64,000 nucleotides of DNA from Pseudomonas sp. B21-028 (GTDB lineage: Bacteria > Pseudomonadota > Gammaproteobacteria > Pseudomonadales > Pseudomonadaceae): NCBI RefSeq assembly GCF_024749045.1, contig NZ_CP087184.1:1364001-1428000 (forward strand), given 5' to 3'. The notes under the pieces were generated by a model. That model was not told the DNA's origin. It did not search any database and was given only the letters and a program-made list of their open reading frames with translations. Of the stretch, positions 51,088 to 61,149 are shown one piece after another. The position numbers and the translations under genes were made by a program. How positions within the stretch are numbered: position 1 is the first letter of the stretch; every line of letters starts with the position of its first letter.

Positions 51088-52647
51088 CTACGATTCTTCC
51101 GCCGGCCGGGTGGAGGTCGGGTCCGGGGAGGAGGGTGAGTCCTGGCGGCGGTTCTCCTGGAACCAATGCAGGGCAATCAGCAGCAGGGTCGGGACGCCGA
51201 GCAGGGCGGTGATCAGGAAGAAGTGGTGGTAGCCGAACTTCTCCACCACCACCCCGGAGTAGCCACCGATCAAGCGTGGCAGCAACAGCATGATCGAGCT
51301 GAGCAGGGCGTACTGGGTGGCGGAAAACTTCAGGTTGGTCAGGCTCGACAGGTATGCCACGAACGCGGAGGTGGCCAGGCCGGAGCTGAAATTGTCCAAG
51401 GAGATGGTGAGCACCAGCATCTTCAGGTTGGGGCCCATGTCGGCGAGCATCAGGAACAGAATGTTGGTGGCGGCCGAGGCCACGCCGCCAATGAACAGAA
51501 TCGGCAGGATGCCGAAACGTACGATCAACAGGCCGCCCATGCCCGCGCCGACGAGGGTCATGATCAGCCCGAAAATCTTGCTGACACTGGCGATCTGGTC
51601 CTTGGTGAAGCCCTGGTCGATGTAGAACACGTTGGCCATGACGCCCATGACCGTGTCGGACATCCGGTACGTGGCGATCAGCCCGAGGAGCAACAAGGCC
51701 TGCCAGCGGTAGCGCAGGATGAAATCGTTGATCGGCGTGAGTACCGGTGCCAGGCCGCGACGGCCCATGGCCGACAGGCACATGGCCGTCAGGAGGATAT
51801 AGAGAATGGCCCGCAGGAAGGCGCGGTCTTCGAGCAGCAGATCAAGCAGGCTGACCCCCTCGAACAGCACGCTGGCGAAGTCGGTGTTGTAGAGCTGGGT
51901 GAACATCGCCGGGACTGACACCAGCAGCACGATCAGCACGAACACCGATGCCAGTTGATGCACGAAGGTATAGCGCCCGGCCTGCAATTGCGTACGCAGT
52001 GGTACCGGCGGTTCGCGCATGAACAGCGATGTAAGCAATGCCGGGACCATCAACACGCCGAACAGCAGATACGTACCGGCCCAGGCCGAGTGCTTGTAGC
52101 TGAAGCCGGTGGAGCCGAAACCCTCGGCGAAGAACAGTGCGCCGGCGGTCGCCAGCAGTGCGGCGACCCGGTAGCCGGACATGTAGCTGGCGGCGAGGGC
52201 GGCCTGGCGGGTGTCATCGACGATTTCCAGGCGATAGGCATCGACCGCGATGTCCTGGGTGGCCGAAGCGAACGCCACGAGTACGGCAATGGCGATCAAC
52301 CATGAGAGATGTTTCTGCGGGTCGCAGAAACCCATGCCGACCAGGCCGAGGATCACCAGGCCCTGGGAAAGCACCAGCCATGATCGGCGACGCCCGAGTT
52401 TGCCCAGCACCGGCAGGCGCCATTGGTCGAGCAGCGGCGACCAGACCCATTTAAAGGCATAGGCCAGGCCGATCAGGCTCGCGTAGCCGATGGTTTCACG
52501 CGCCACGCCGGCCTCGCGCAACCAGACCGAAAGCGTGGAAAACACCAGCATGTAGGGCAAGCCGGCAGCGAAGCCAAGCAGCAACAGCACGAGCGTCGAA
52601 GGACTGGCATAGGCGGCGAGGGCGGCGCGCCAGGTTTTACGGGGCAT
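51088..52647 (-). CDS. ampG: AmpG-family muropeptide permease
   Basis: A 519-residue major facilitator protein with 12-14 membrane helices, importing anhydromuropeptides for cell wall recycling. Characteristic sequence: LLLGFAAGLPYMLVFSTLSVWLREAGV (about 19-45), FKWVWSPLLDQWRLP and SATQDIAVDAYRLE (about 128-141). AmpG influences ampC beta-lactamase induction. The C-terminus is a polar tail PSSPDPTSTRPAEES. Confidence 0.93.
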   Translation of the reverse strand: MPRKTWRAALAAYASPSTLVLLLLGFAAGLPYMLVFSTLSVWLREAGVARETIGYASLIGLAYAFKWVWSPLLDQWRLPVLGKLGRRRSWLVLSQGLVILGLVGMGFCDPQKHLSWLIAIAVLVAFASATQDIAVDAYRLEIVDDTRQAALAASYMSGYRVAALLATAGALFFAEGFGSTGFSYKHSAWAGTYLLFGVLMVPALLTSLFMREPPVPLRTQLQAGRYTFVHQLASVFVLIVLLVSVPAMFTQLYNTDFASVLFEGVSLLDLLLEDRAFLRAILYILLTAMCLSAMGRRGLAPVLTPINDFILRYRWQALLLLGLIATYRMSDTVMGVMANVFYIDQGFTKDQIASVSKIFGLIMTLVGAGMGGLLIVRFGILPILFIGGVASAATNILFLMLADMGPNLKMLVLTISLDNFSSGLATSAFVAYLSSLTNLKFSATQYALLSSIMLLLPRLIGGYSGVVVEKFGYHHFFLITALLGVPTLLLIALHWFQENRRQDSPSSPDPTSTRPAEES

Positions 52648-52691
52648 GGGCTGGAGTCTGCCTCAAAAATTGCGAAAACAAAGCGCGCACT

Positions 52692-53045
52692 CTAACCGCT
52701 GTGCTCTACCGGGCGCCAGCCATGGCACCGAATATCAACACGATTATTCAGGATACTGATCCCTTCCATGCGCAGGCGTGCGCGCTGTTCATCCCCTGAG
52801 ACGCTGCCCGCCGGCAGGCTGATCCGACCACCGGCGCCCAATACCCGATGCCAGGGCAGGCTGGTGTCATTCGGCAGTTGGCTGAGGGTACGGCCCACCC
52901 AACGCGCCGCCCGACCCAGGCCGGCCATCTCGGCGAGCTGGCCATAGGTGACGACTTTGCCGGGCGGCACTTGCGCAAGGGTCAGGTAGAGCGTGGTGCG
53001 GCGTACCTGCGCGGGGGCTTCGGGGCCTACTGGAATGTCGGTCAC
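52692..53045 (-). CDS. Alkyltransferase-like protein (Atl/MGMT family, no active Cys)
   Basis: A 117-residue MGMT-fold DNA-binding protein. It keeps the helix-turn-helix VVTYGQLAEMAGLGRAARWVG (about 30-50) but the alkyl-acceptor motif PCHR reads PWHR (SLPWHRVLGAGGRISLPAG). Such Atl proteins bind O6-alkylguanine and recruit nucleotide excision repair. The GTG at 53045 is chosen because it gives the family N-terminus and has AGGA ahead; an ATG at 53120 would add 25 residues. Confidence 0.87.
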   Translation of the reverse strand: MTDIPVGPEAPAQVRRTTLYLTLAQVPPGKVVTYGQLAEMAGLGRAARWVGRTLSQLPNDTSLPWHRVLGAGGRISLPAGSVSGDEQRARLRMEGISILNNRVDIRCHGWRPVEHSG

Positions 53046-53207
53046 GGGTAGGGTTCCTAGGAGAAATTCATGTCCGTTCGTAGGTTTATTCTGGCAGAGC
53101 TGACTGAGAAATGAACTCATCCCCTATCCTTGGGTCAGTCCTTGCTGAGGTGTCGTCCTGGGGATAATGCCGCCTTTTCACCGCAAACCTGAGCTCTTTA
53201 TACGCTT

Positions 53208-54215
53208 ATGTTGTCCAGAACCCTGCTCTGCCTGGCTGTTGCCAGCGCCTCCACGCCCTTGCTCGCCGATACCGTCTGGTTGAAGAACGGAGACAAACTC
53301 AGCGGCAAGATTACCGTTTTCGACGGCGGCAAGTTGTTGATCCAGACCGACTATGCCGGCGCCGTTCCCATCGACTGGAAACAGGTCAAGACCCTTGAAA
53401 GCGACCAGCAGTTGCTGGTCAAGCAGGACGCCTACAGCGGCGAGAAAGCCAAGGCCCTGCACGCCGCCGAAGAGGGCAAGGTGACCTTGGCCAACGGTGA
53501 CGCGCCCAAGACCGTCGAATTGGCCAGTATCCAGCAGATCCTCAAGCCCAAGCCGGTGGTCGAAGACTTGGTGTGGAAAGGCAACGTCGATGCCGCACTG
53601 GATTACCAGCGGGCGGAAAAAGATGTCGACGACTACGACATCGATTTCAAGACGACAGCCCGCCACGGCCGATGGCGGCACACCGCCGAGGGCGAATACA
53701 ACCGCGAATTCCAGGACGACGTGGTTTCGGCCGACAACTGGAAACTGGAGTATTCCCTCGACCGCTTCCTGACGGACAAATGGTTCTGGCAGGGGCGCCT
53801 GAACTACAAGCGTGACAAGGTCGAGGACCTGGCCCGTCAGCGGGTGGTGGGTACCGGTCCGGGCTACCAGTTCTGGGATGACGAATTGGGCGCGTTCTCG
53901 CTGGGTTCGCTGTTGAACCGCACCGATTACGAGTACCAGGACGGCGGCAAGGATAACTTCTATTCCGTCGCCATGAAGTGGGATTACAACCGCTATCTCG
54001 TAGGCAAGCGCGTCGAGTTCTTCACCAATGGCGAAGTGGGCAAGCCGCTGTCCGGCGTTGCGGAGTACGCCTATGACGCGGAGATGGGCTTGCGCTACAA
54101 GGTCACCGATTGGGCCTCGCTCAACCTCAAGGCCGAGAAGGACGTGATTGAAGGTTCCGAGGAGAGTGACTTGAGCAAGACGCGCTACACGGCCGGGTTT
54201 GGCGTGACTTGGTAA
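53208..54215 (+). CDS. DUF481 outer-membrane beta-barrel protein
   Basis: A 335-residue YdiY/DUF481-type protein with a signal peptide (about 1-20, ending LLADT). The first part, VWLKNGDKLSGKITVFDGGKLLI (about 23-45), is a small beta domain; the rest is alternating beta strands ending in an aromatic (VTW), as in outer-membrane barrels. The family is salt-inducible in some gammaproteobacteria; the role is unknown. A REP-derived terminator follows. Confidence 0.87.
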   Translation: MLSRTLLCLAVASASTPLLADTVWLKNGDKLSGKITVFDGGKLLIQTDYAGAVPIDWKQVKTLESDQQLLVKQDAYSGEKAKALHAAEEGKVTLANGDAPKTVELASIQQILKPKPVVEDLVWKGNVDAALDYQRAEKDVDDYDIDFKTTARHGRWRHTAEGEYNREFQDDVVSADNWKLEYSLDRFLTDKWFWQGRLNYKRDKVEDLARQRVVGTGPGYQFWDDELGAFSLGSLLNRTDYEYQDGGKDNFYSVAMKWDYNRYLVGKRVEFFTNGEVGKPLSGVAEYAYDAEMGLRYKVTDWASLNLKAEKDVIEGSEESDLSKTRYTAGFGVTW

Positions 54216-54235
54216 GCCCCGGGCAGAAATGGCCC

Positions 54236-54272
54236 CTGTGGGAGCGAGCAGGCTCGCTCCCACAGTTTTTTT
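54236..54272 (+). terminator. REP-derived hairpin with T run, terminator of the DUF481 gene
   Basis: A compact REP palindrome: 14-bp arms (54236-54249 and 54252-54265) around AG, followed by seven Ts. It has the form of an intrinsic terminator built from REP sequence. Confidence 0.8.
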
Positions 54273-54294
54273 GTGTGGCAAAACCGGCAGGCAC

Positions 54295-54327
54295 AAAAAA
54301 GCCCCGCTTTTGAGGGCGGGGCTTTTT
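54295..54327. terminator. Bidirectional terminator between DUF481 and cold-shock genes
   Basis: AAAAAAGCCCCGC pairs with GCGGGGCTTTTT around TTTTGAGG. On the minus strand it ends the cold-shock gene. Confidence 0.88.
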
Positions 54328-54343
54328 ACCGAAGCAGGAACAG

Positions 54344-54553
54344 TTAGATAACTGTTACTTCTTCAGCTTGCATGCCTTTCTGACCGCGGGTAGCGACGAA
54401 AGAAACCTGTTGGCCTTCTTTCAGGCTTTTGAAGCCGTCGGATTGGATAGCTTTGAAGTGTACGAACAGATCGTCACCGGATTGTGGGGTGATGAAGCCG
54501 AAGCCTTTTTCATCGTTGAACCACTTAACGGTACCGGTTTGGCGATTAGACAT
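54344..54553 (-). CDS. Cold-shock domain protein (CspA/CapB family)
   Basis: A 69-residue cold-shock domain protein, an RNA chaperone. RNP1 is KGFGFIT (about 17-23) and RNP2 DLFVHF (about 28-33). The sequence [20 protein letters not shown] is close to Pseudomonas CapB/CspA. A long AT-rich leader precedes the gene. It converges on the DUF481 gene. Confidence 0.94.
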   Translation of the reverse strand: MSNRQTGTVKWFNDEKGFGFITPQSGDDLFVHFKAIQSDGFKSLKEGQQVSFVATRGQKGMQAEEVTVI

Positions 54554-54895
54554 GGTGTAACTCCTTGAACAAAGATAACTGCGACTCAGGAAGAACCCTG
54601 ATCGAGACTGAGTGCAAAGAGCAGGAAAAATTCTTGTAGATGGTTGGATCGAAATTCAACATATCGTGTAGAGATTCTCAGTGACACAAGCAACACAGTG
54701 ACGCCACCTTAACCCTTTTTCCGAAACGTGCCAATGGTCTTTGCAAAGGTTTCTCGATTTTGGTGACTGGCGGGCGTCCATGCGCAGGAAAATAGGGTGG
54801 GTCGGCGAGAATTGCTTCACGCGCTTTGAACCCTGCCGCTCGCCCCGGTAAGATGCCGGACAGTTTTCTCCACCTCGCTATTCAGGACACCCGCC
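54554..54895. other. Divergent gap between the cold-shock gene and dcd
   Basis: The 342 bases include a GGAGTT ribosome site for the cold-shock gene (minus, 54559-54566) and an AT-rich stretch up to about 54680 that fits a long cold-shock 5' leader. The dcd side (54840-54895) has no clear promoter. I see no gene in it. Confidence 0.5.
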
Positions 54896-55462
54896 ATGAG
54901 CATCAAATCGGACAAGTGGATTCGCCGCATGGCGCAAGAGCACGGCATGATCGAGCCCTTCGTAGAGCGCCAGATGCGCGGTGAAGGCGCCGACCGACTG
55001 ATTTCCTTCGGTGTCTCCAGCTACGGCTACGACGTGCGCTGCGCCGACGAATTCAAGGTGTTCACCAACATCAATTCGGCCACCGTCGACCCGAAGAACT
55101 TCGATGAGAAAAGCTTCGTCGACATCAAAAGCGACGTCTGCATCATTCCGCCGAACTCCTTCGCCCTGGCCCGCACCGTCGAGTACTTCCGCATCCCGCG
55201 CAACGTGCTGACCATCTGTCTGGGCAAGAGCACTTATGCCCGTTGCGGCATCATCGTCAACGTCACGCCGCTGGAACCGGAGTGGGAAGGTCACGTGACC
55301 CTGGAGTTCTCGAACACCACGACCCTGCCGGCGAAAATCTACGCCAACGAAGGTGTGGCGCAGATGCTGTTCCTCGAATCCGATGAAGAATGCGAAGTGT
55401 CCTACAAGGACCGGGGTGGCAAGTACCAGGGCCAGCGGGGTGTGACGCTCCCACGCACCTGA
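54896..55462 (+). CDS. dcd: dCTP deaminase
   Basis: The 188-residue enzyme converts dCTP to dUTP for thymidylate synthesis. Family motifs: [12 protein letters not shown] (about 39-50), the nucleotide loop [11 protein letters not shown] (about 108-118) and [21 protein letters not shown] with the catalytic Glu. Length equals that of other Pseudomonas Dcd proteins. Confidence 0.96.
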   Translation: MSIKSDKWIRRMAQEHGMIEPFVERQMRGEGADRLISFGVSSYGYDVRCADEFKVFTNINSATVDPKNFDEKSFVDIKSDVCIIPPNSFALARTVEYFRIPRNVLTICLGKSTYARCGIIVNVTPLEPEWEGHVTLEFSNTTTLPAKIYANEGVAQMLFLESDEECEVSYKDRGGKYQGQRGVTLPRT

Positions 55463-55561
55463 TTCTGACGAACAGTGGGAATTCCTGAGCGGGCAGACAC
55501 TCTATTGCGTGTACTGCCCGTTTTTGTGTCAGCGCAGCGGGCTTCGCTCAGGAGTTGCTCT

Positions 55562-55768
55562 ATGAAGATCGATCCGCGAATCAGTGCCGAACTGGCAAGG
55601 CTTGAGCCCAATCAGATCGGCGTCATGGCCTGGTCCCTGCTGGCCCACCCTGCCGAAGCGGCAGGCGGTATTCCTGGCCAGCCCGATCCCGATACCCCCA
55701 ATGAACAACCCACCGAGCCGGGCGAACCAACCCTGCCGGATGAGCCGCCTCCTGCGCCTGTAGCCTAA
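55562..55768 (+). CDS. Small Pro-rich hypothetical protein
   Basis: A 68-residue protein: a mixed N-terminal half (DPRISAELARLEPNQIGVMAW) and a disordered Pro/Glu/Asp-rich C-terminal half (DPDTPNEQPTEPGEP). The ATG has an AGGAG site. No signal peptide or membrane segment. I do not recognise it. It lies 99 bases behind dcd. Confidence 0.6.
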   Translation: MKIDPRISAELARLEPNQIGVMAWSLLAHPAEAAGGIPGQPDPDTPNEQPTEPGEPTLPDEPPPAPVA

Positions 55769-55775
55769 AAATCAG

Positions 55776-55834
55776 CACAAGCTACAAGCAAGCACGACAC
55801 CTCTTGTGGCTTGCAGCTTGAGGCTTGCAGCTAT
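55776..55834. repeat. Intergenic AAGCTACAAGC / GCTTGCAGCTTG inverted repeat
   Basis: AGCTACAAGCAAGC is answered by GCTTGCAGCTTGAGGCTTGC; this GCTTGTAGC-type repeat recurs between genes in pseudomonads. It lies at the convergent ends of the Pro-rich gene and pdeM. Confidence 0.6.
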
Positions 55835-56484
55835 ACCGGCCATATTTCGTTATCGCCAATGACAAAAACCCTGCAGTCGTTGTCCTGCTCGACCCGATAG
55901 CCGCCTGTGAAGGCGCCGAAGGCCGGCAGCAGGCTGATGGCGCTGCCCAGCCGGAAGCACGCCAGACGCAGGCGTTGCCGGCCCTTACCGCTGAGGTGAT
56001 AGACCGGGTGTACGTGACCGGCCAGCACATGGCGACTCGCGTGCGGGTCAGGTTCGTGTTGGACGGCGAAGGGGCCGAGCAGCAGGGGTTCCGGTACGAC
56101 GCGAATGTTCAGCGAGGGTGGTGGGTCACCGGCGCGTTTGTCGTGGTTGCCGCGAATCAGCGTCATGGCCAGGTGCGGATGCCTGTCACGCCATTCGGAA
56201 AGGGCCCTCAAGGTACCTGGCGCGTGGGAGCCAGGGCCGTGGAGAAAATCCCCGAGGAAAATCAGCTGTCGACATGGCAGGTGAGCCAGTAATCCATCCA
56301 GGATCGCGATGTTGCTGGCGGTGGTGCCGTGGGGTACCGGTTGGCCCAGACTGCGATAGGCGGCGGCTTTGCCGAAATGCACGTCTGCCACCATCAGGGT
56401 TTCCTGGGCGGGCCAGTAGATGGCTTTTTCCGGCAGCAACCAGAGTTCTTCTCCGGCCAGACTGACAGGATAAGGCGCGGGCAT
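55831..56484 (-). CDS. pdeM: Ligase-associated DNA damage response endonuclease PdeM
   Basis: A 217-residue calcineurin-like metallophosphoesterase. Metal ligands are in ADVHFGKA (about 30-37), FLGDFLHG (about 75-82), RGNHDKR (about 112-118) and AGHVHPVYHL (about 150-159). In bacteria it is encoded with an Lhr-like helicase and an ATP-dependent DNA ligase; its stop-to-start overlap with the helicase gene here supports that. Presumed DNA repair nuclease. Confidence 0.92.
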   Translation of the reverse strand: MPAPYPVSLAGEELWLLPEKAIYWPAQETLMVADVHFGKAAAYRSLGQPVPHGTTASNIAILDGLLAHLPCRQLIFLGDFLHGPGSHAPGTLRALSEWRDRHPHLAMTLIRGNHDKRAGDPPPSLNIRVVPEPLLLGPFAVQHEPDPHASRHVLAGHVHPVYHLSGKGRQRLRLACFRLGSAISLLPAFGAFTGGYRVEQDNDCRVFVIGDNEIWPV

Positions 56485-58970
56485 CAGGCATCACCCCGAT
56501 CGGCGGTTTTTTCCAGCTCGTTGACCATTCGCCGGATGCGATCGGCAAGCTTTTCCGAGCTCATGCTTTCCCTGAACCGTTCCACCAGCAACGGGAAGCC
56601 CAGCGGAGTGGGGCGCTTGATGATGTGCAGGTCCAGTTGCAAGGTGTTGAGGCGTTCCAAGGTCTGCTCCAGGCGACGTATATCCAGTTCTTCACGCAGG
56701 ACCTCTTCCCCGGCCTGGGCCAGCAAGAGGTTGTCGGCGTCGTATTGCTTGAACACTTGAAAGAACAACCCGCTGGAGGCCTGGACCTGTCGGGTGCTTT
56801 TCGGTGCGCCGGGGTAGCCGGCGAAGACCAGGCCGGCGATCCGGGCGATTTCGCGAAAGCGCCGAAGGGCCAACTCACCGGCGTTCAGGCTGGCGAGCAC
56901 GTCGGCTAGCAGGTTGTCGGTGCTCAAGAGTGCGGGTTTCAGGTAGTGCGACCAATCCAGCGCCGTGGCGCTGAGTAGCTCCAGGCCGTAGTCGTTGACC
57001 GCAATGGAAAAGGTCACCGGTTCCTGTTGGCTGACGCGCCAGGCCAACAGGCTCGCCAGCCCCAGATGCACCTGGCGTCCGGCAAACGGGTACAGGAACA
57101 GGTGCCAGCCCTCCCGGGATTTCAGGGCTTCGGCCAGCAATGACGTTTGCGTGGGCAGGCCGGACCAGCGCTGCTGAGTCAGTAACAAGGGCTGCACGGC
57201 TTGCATCTCCGGACCCTCGAAGCACCCCTTGGCGGCTTCGCTCAGGCGCGCCACGACGGCGGCGGCCAGTTCGTTGGAAAGCGGCATCCGCCCGCCGTTC
57301 CAGCGCGGCACGGCGGCTTTTTTCGCCTGGCTGCGACGCACATAGGCAGTCATGTCCTCAACCCTGACCAACTCCAGCAAGCGTCCGGCGAACAGGAAGC
57401 CGTCCCCCGGTCGCAGGCGGGCGATGAAGCCTTCCTCCACGCTGCCCAGGGTCTTGCCACCACCGCCCTTGCTCCAGAACTTCAACTGCAGGCTGGCATC
57501 GCTGACGATGGTGCCGATGCTCATGCGGTGACGCCGGGCCAGGCGTGCATCAGGGACTCGCCAGATGCCGTGCTCGTCCGGCTCGACCCGACGGTAATCG
57601 GGGTAGGCGGTCAACGACAGGCCACCATGGCGCACGAAGGCCAGGGCCCAGGCCCACTCCGCTTCGTTCAGGTCACGGTAGGCCCAGGCGCCGCGCACTT
57701 CCCGGTACAGCTCATCGGGTACGAAGCCGCCACCCAGGGCCATGCTGACCAGATGTTGCACCAGTACATCCAAAGGCTTGTGGGGCGATTCGCGAGGTTC
57801 GATGCGCCGCTGGGCCACGGCATCCTGGGCGGCGGCGGCCTCGATCAACTCCAGGCTGTGGGTCGGCACCAGGGTGATCCGCGAGGTTCGTCCCGGCGCG
57901 TGACCGGAGCGACCTGCGCGTTGCATCAGTCGCGCCACGCCCTTGGCCGAGCCGATCTGCAACACCCGCTCGACGGGCAAGAAATCCACGCCCAGATCCA
58001 GGCTGGACGTGCACACCACCGCCTTGAGTTGACCGTCCTTGAGCGCACTTTCGACCCAGTCCCGGGTATCGCGGGACAGCGAGCTGTGGTGCAGGGCGAT
58101 CAGTCCGGCCCAGTCCGGGCGGGCTTCAAGAAGCGCCTGATACCAGATTTCGGATTGCGCCCGGGTGTTGGTAAAGACCAGGCAACTGCTGCTGGCGTCG
58201 ATTTGCGCGATAACCTGGGGCAGCATTTTCAGACCGATGTGTCCGGCCCACGGAAAGCGTTCGAGGACGGGGGGCAGGAGGGTATCGACCCGCAGCGTTT
58301 TGTCATTGGCGCCTTGGATGCTGACCCCGTTGCCCTGAGGGATCAGGACTTGCTCGGCATGGGCCTGGTTACCCAAGGTGGCGGACACGCCCCAGACGAT
58401 GAGTTCGGGATGCCAGTGCCGCAGGCGCGCCAACGCCAGTTGCAATTGCACGCCTCGCTTGTTGCCCAACAGTTCATGCCATTCGTCCACCACCACCATG
58501 CGCAGCGTTGCCGTCGCCGTCTGCGCGTCAGCACGGGCGAGCATCAGGGTCAGGCTTTCGGGAGTGGTGATCAGCGCCGTGGGCAGGCGCCGGCCCTGGC
58601 GAGCCCGTTCGCTGGCACTGGTATCGCCGGTGCGCAGGCCGACGCTCCAGGGAATCTGCAGTTCCGCCAGCGGTGCTTCGAGGGCTTTACCCGTGTCGGC
58701 GGCCAGTGCACGCATCGGCGTGATCCACAGGACGGTCAGCGGGTCGGTCGCAGGTTTGCGTTTGCGCGGCTTGTCCGGGGGCGGGGCGGCACGGGCGAAA
58801 CGGTTGAGGGCGGCAAACCATACTGCGTAGGTTTTACCGGCTCCGGTGTTGGCGTGCAGTAAGCCCGACTCCCCGCGCTTGACCGCGGCCCATACCTGTT
58901 TCTGAAAGGCGAACGGCTTCCAGCCGCGGGCGCTGAACCACTGGTTTGCGAAGTTGTTGGATGTCGCCAT
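56484..58970 (-). CDS. Ligase-associated DEXH box helicase (Lhr-like)
   Basis: An 828-residue superfamily 2 helicase. Motif I is [13 protein letters not shown] (about 39-51), motif [10 protein letters not shown] (DEWH, about 160-167), motif III SATLGN, and motif [11 protein letters not shown] winged-helix/Lhr-core C-terminal region follows. It shares one base with pdeM. Its ligase partner, seen at the right edge of the window, is separated from it by the aot operon. Confidence 0.93.
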   Translation of the reverse strand: MATSNNFANQWFSARGWKPFAFQKQVWAAVKRGESGLLHANTGAGKTYAVWFAALNRFARAAPPPDKPRKRKPATDPLTVLWITPMRALAADTGKALEAPLAELQIPWSVGLRTGDTSASERARQGRRLPTALITTPESLTLMLARADAQTATATLRMVVVDEWHELLGNKRGVQLQLALARLRHWHPELIVWGVSATLGNQAHAEQVLIPQGNGVSIQGANDKTLRVDTLLPPVLERFPWAGHIGLKMLPQVIAQIDASSSCLVFTNTRAQSEIWYQALLEARPDWAGLIALHHSSLSRDTRDWVESALKDGQLKAVVCTSSLDLGVDFLPVERVLQIGSAKGVARLMQRAGRSGHAPGRTSRITLVPTHSLELIEAAAAQDAVAQRRIEPRESPHKPLDVLVQHLVSMALGGGFVPDELYREVRGAWAYRDLNEAEWAWALAFVRHGGLSLTAYPDYRRVEPDEHGIWRVPDARLARRHRMSIGTIVSDASLQLKFWSKGGGGKTLGSVEEGFIARLRPGDGFLFAGRLLELVRVEDMTAYVRRSQAKKAAVPRWNGGRMPLSNELAAAVVARLSEAAKGCFEGPEMQAVQPLLLTQQRWSGLPTQTSLLAEALKSREGWHLFLYPFAGRQVHLGLASLLAWRVSQQEPVTFSIAVNDYGLELLSATALDWSHYLKPALLSTDNLLADVLASLNAGELALRRFREIARIAGLVFAGYPGAPKSTRQVQASSGLFFQVFKQYDADNLLLAQAGEEVLREELDIRRLEQTLERLNTLQLDLHIIKRPTPLGFPLLVERFRESMSSEKLADRIRRMVNELEKTADRGDA

Positions 58971-59072
58971 GCCTGCCGCGTGCGCCCTGGAAGTCCTCTT
59001 TCAGTGACCACGGCGGCAGGGGAAAGGTTTAAATAGGCGAATAGAGTTGCCGCAGATAGCCCTGCAGAACCC

Positions 59073-59205
59073 TGTGGCGAGGGGATTTATCCCCGCTGGG
59101 TCGCGAAGCGGCCCCTCAGCCTGGCACCTCGGTTAGTCAGGGAGATTGTCTTCAGACTATCTGGGGCCGCTTTGCGACCCAGCGGGGATAAATCCCCTCG
59201 CCACA
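59073..59205. repeat. TGTGGCGAGG-family inverted repeat, left of aot
   Basis: A 133-base element with inverted ends TGTGGCGAGGGGATTTATCC and an inner pair GGGTCGCGAAGCGGCCCC / GGGGCCGCTTTGCGACCC. Its first 44 bases are identical to the first 44 of the element at 63655. Confidence 0.93.
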
Positions 59206-59234
59206 CGTTTTTCAGCCTGTTCCGGTATAGGGTT

Positions 59235-59999
59235 CTATTTCAAGTTGCCACTGAGGAACTGCTTCAACCGCTCGCTCTTCGGATTGCCCAGCACGTCTTC
59301 CGGCGCACCTTGTTCCTCCACCAGGCCCTGGTGCAGGAACAGCACCTGGTTCGAAACCTTGCGGGCGAAGCTCATTTCGTGGGTCACCATGATCATGGTC
59401 CGGCCTTCTTCGGCCAGCCCCTGGATGACCTTCAACACTTCCCCCACCAGTTCCGGGTCCAGGGCCGAGGTCGGTTCGTCGAACAGCATTACCTCCGGTT
59501 CCATCGCCAGGGCGCGGGCGATGGCCACGCGTTGCTGCTGGCCGCCGGACAGGAACGCCGGGTACTGCTCGGCCACGCGCGCTGGCAGGCCGACCTTGTC
59601 GAGGTAGCGACGGGCTCGCTCATCGGCTTCCTGCTTGCTGATGCCCAGCACCCGGCGTGGCGCCATGGTGATGTTTTCCAGCACGGTCATGTGGCTCCAC
59701 AGGTTGAAGTGCTGGAACACCATGGCCAGGCGTGTGCGGATGCGTTGCAGTTCATCGGCGTCGGCCACGTGCATGCCGTGGCGGTCCTTGATCATCTGGA
59801 CCGGCTGGCCGTCCAGGCTCATGGCGCCGTCGTTGGGTTGTTCCAGGAAGTTGATACAGCGCAGGAAGGTGCTCTTGCCCGAGCCGCTGGCGCCGATCAG
59901 GCTGATGACGTCGCCGGTCTTGGCCTTGAGCGAAACGCCCTTGAGCACCTCATGTTCGCCGTAGCTTTTATGCAGGCCTTCGATGGTCAGTTTGTACAT
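59235..59999 (-). CDS. aotP: Arginine/ornithine ABC transporter ATPase AotP
   Basis: A 254-residue ATP-binding subunit. Walker [10 protein letters not shown] (about 38-46), signature LSGGQQQR, Walker [14 protein letters not shown] and the H-loop THEMSF. The frame extends to 60062, but ATG 59999 ([20 protein letters not shown]) is the conserved start and matches the length of P. aeruginosa AotP. The nearest gene downstream is the helicase; the argR gene that follows aotP in P. aeruginosa is absent. Confidence 0.93.
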   Translation of the reverse strand: MYKLTIEGLHKSYGEHEVLKGVSLKAKTGDVISLIGASGSGKSTFLRCINFLEQPNDGAMSLDGQPVQMIKDRHGMHVADADELQRIRTRLAMVFQHFNLWSHMTVLENITMAPRRVLGISKQEADERARRYLDKVGLPARVAEQYPAFLSGGQQQRVAIARALAMEPEVMLFDEPTSALDPELVGEVLKVIQGLAEEGRTMIMVTHEMSFARKVSNQVLFLHQGLVEEQGAPEDVLGNPKSERLKQFLSGNLK

Positions 60000-60012
60000 G
60001 GAACAGGCATCC

Positions 60013-61131
60013 TCAAGGCGAAAGTAGGTAGCCGCTGCGGTAGGCTTCGGCACCGGCGACATGGGCGATGACCATGCCGGCGGTGGCCATGCGACGCAGC
60101 GAGCGGGCGTACATCAGCCCGGCATTGCAGCAATGAATGGGGGTGACGGTGTCGTTGACCGGGTCGATGATTTCCGCCACCAACTGACCGGCCTTCAGGT
60201 ACTCGCCAGGCAAGGCGCTATAGACCAGCAGCCCGCCCACGGGCGTCGCCACCGGCTCGACGCCGGCCAGCGGCGTGGCTGGATAGGGCAGTTCGGGCAG
60301 GGGCATCGGTTCGCCGTCGATGGCGCCGTAGCGGATCAGGTATTCGATCAGGGCCTGACAGTCGAGGCTCGCCAACCCATGGTTGACGTCGCCCTGGCCG
60401 CGCAATTCGACGGTGACCGAAAAGCTGCCCAGGGGAATCTCGAAGCGCTCGCCAAAACGTTCCTTGAGTTGCCACCAGAGCAAGGTGAAGCACTCATCGA
60501 ACGACTGGCCGCCCGAGTCGGTGGCCAGCAGGCTGGCCTCGGCGCCGATGTAGCGGGCCAGCGGCTCGACCTGGGGCCAGGCTTCCGGCGTGGTGTAGAG
60601 GTGCGCCACGGCTTCGAAATCGCAATGCAGGTCCAGCACCATGTCGGCGTCGCAGGCCAGCCGTTGCAGGACCAGGCGTTGGGATTGCAGTTGCGTGGTC
60701 GCGGTCTGCCGGGCAAGGGCATCGTGCAGGCTGGTGCGGATCAGCATCAGGTTGTGCTGCGGATCCTGGGTGAGCAGCTCTTCGATCTCGTTTCCGACTT
60801 CCTCGCTCAGGTCGATGAAACGGCGGTTGAAGTTCTGCCCGCTCTCCAGTTCGTAGCGACCCAGTGGCACGTCCATCAGCACTTGTTCGAGGCCGATGGG
60901 GTTGGCCACGGGCACCAGTACGATTTGGTGGCGCAGGTGGCCGGACGCCTCGAGCTCCGCCAGGCGTTGCTTGAGATGCCAGGCCACCAGCATGCCGGGC
61001 AGTTCATCGGCATGCAGTGACGACTGGATGTAGATCTTGCCGACGGCTTTTTCCGGGCCGAAGTGAAAACTGTGGATCTTGCGTGCGGTCCCCGGTAGCG
61101 GGGCCAGCAGGTCATGGATCTGGTGGCGCAT
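60013..61131 (-). CDS. aotO: AotO, succinylglutamate desuccinylase/aspartoacylase-like protein
   Basis: A 372-residue M14-like zinc amidohydrolase. Metal ligands are visible: His40 and Glu43 in [10 protein letters not shown], and His169 in VLDLHCDFE. It corresponds to the extra gene between aotM and aotP in P. aeruginosa. Activity on N-succinylated or N-acylated amino acids is inferred from the family; the substrate is unknown. It may act on imported acylated arginine. Confidence 0.87.
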   Translation of the reverse strand: MRHQIHDLLAPLPGTARKIHSFHFGPEKAVGKIYIQSSLHADELPGMLVAWHLKQRLAELEASGHLRHQIVLVPVANPIGLEQVLMDVPLGRYELESGQNFNRRFIDLSEEVGNEIEELLTQDPQHNLMLIRTSLHDALARQTATTQLQSQRLVLQRLACDADMVLDLHCDFEAVAHLYTTPEAWPQVEPLARYIGAEASLLATDSGGQSFDECFTLLWWQLKERFGERFEIPLGSFSVTVELRGQGDVNHGLASLDCQALIEYLIRYGAIDGEPMPLPELPYPATPLAGVEPVATPVGGLLVYSALPGEYLKAGQLVAEIIDPVNDTVTPIHCCNAGLMYARSLRRMATAGMVIAHVAGAEAYRSGYLLSP

Positions 61132-61149
61132 TTGCTTGTGTGTCCTGGA

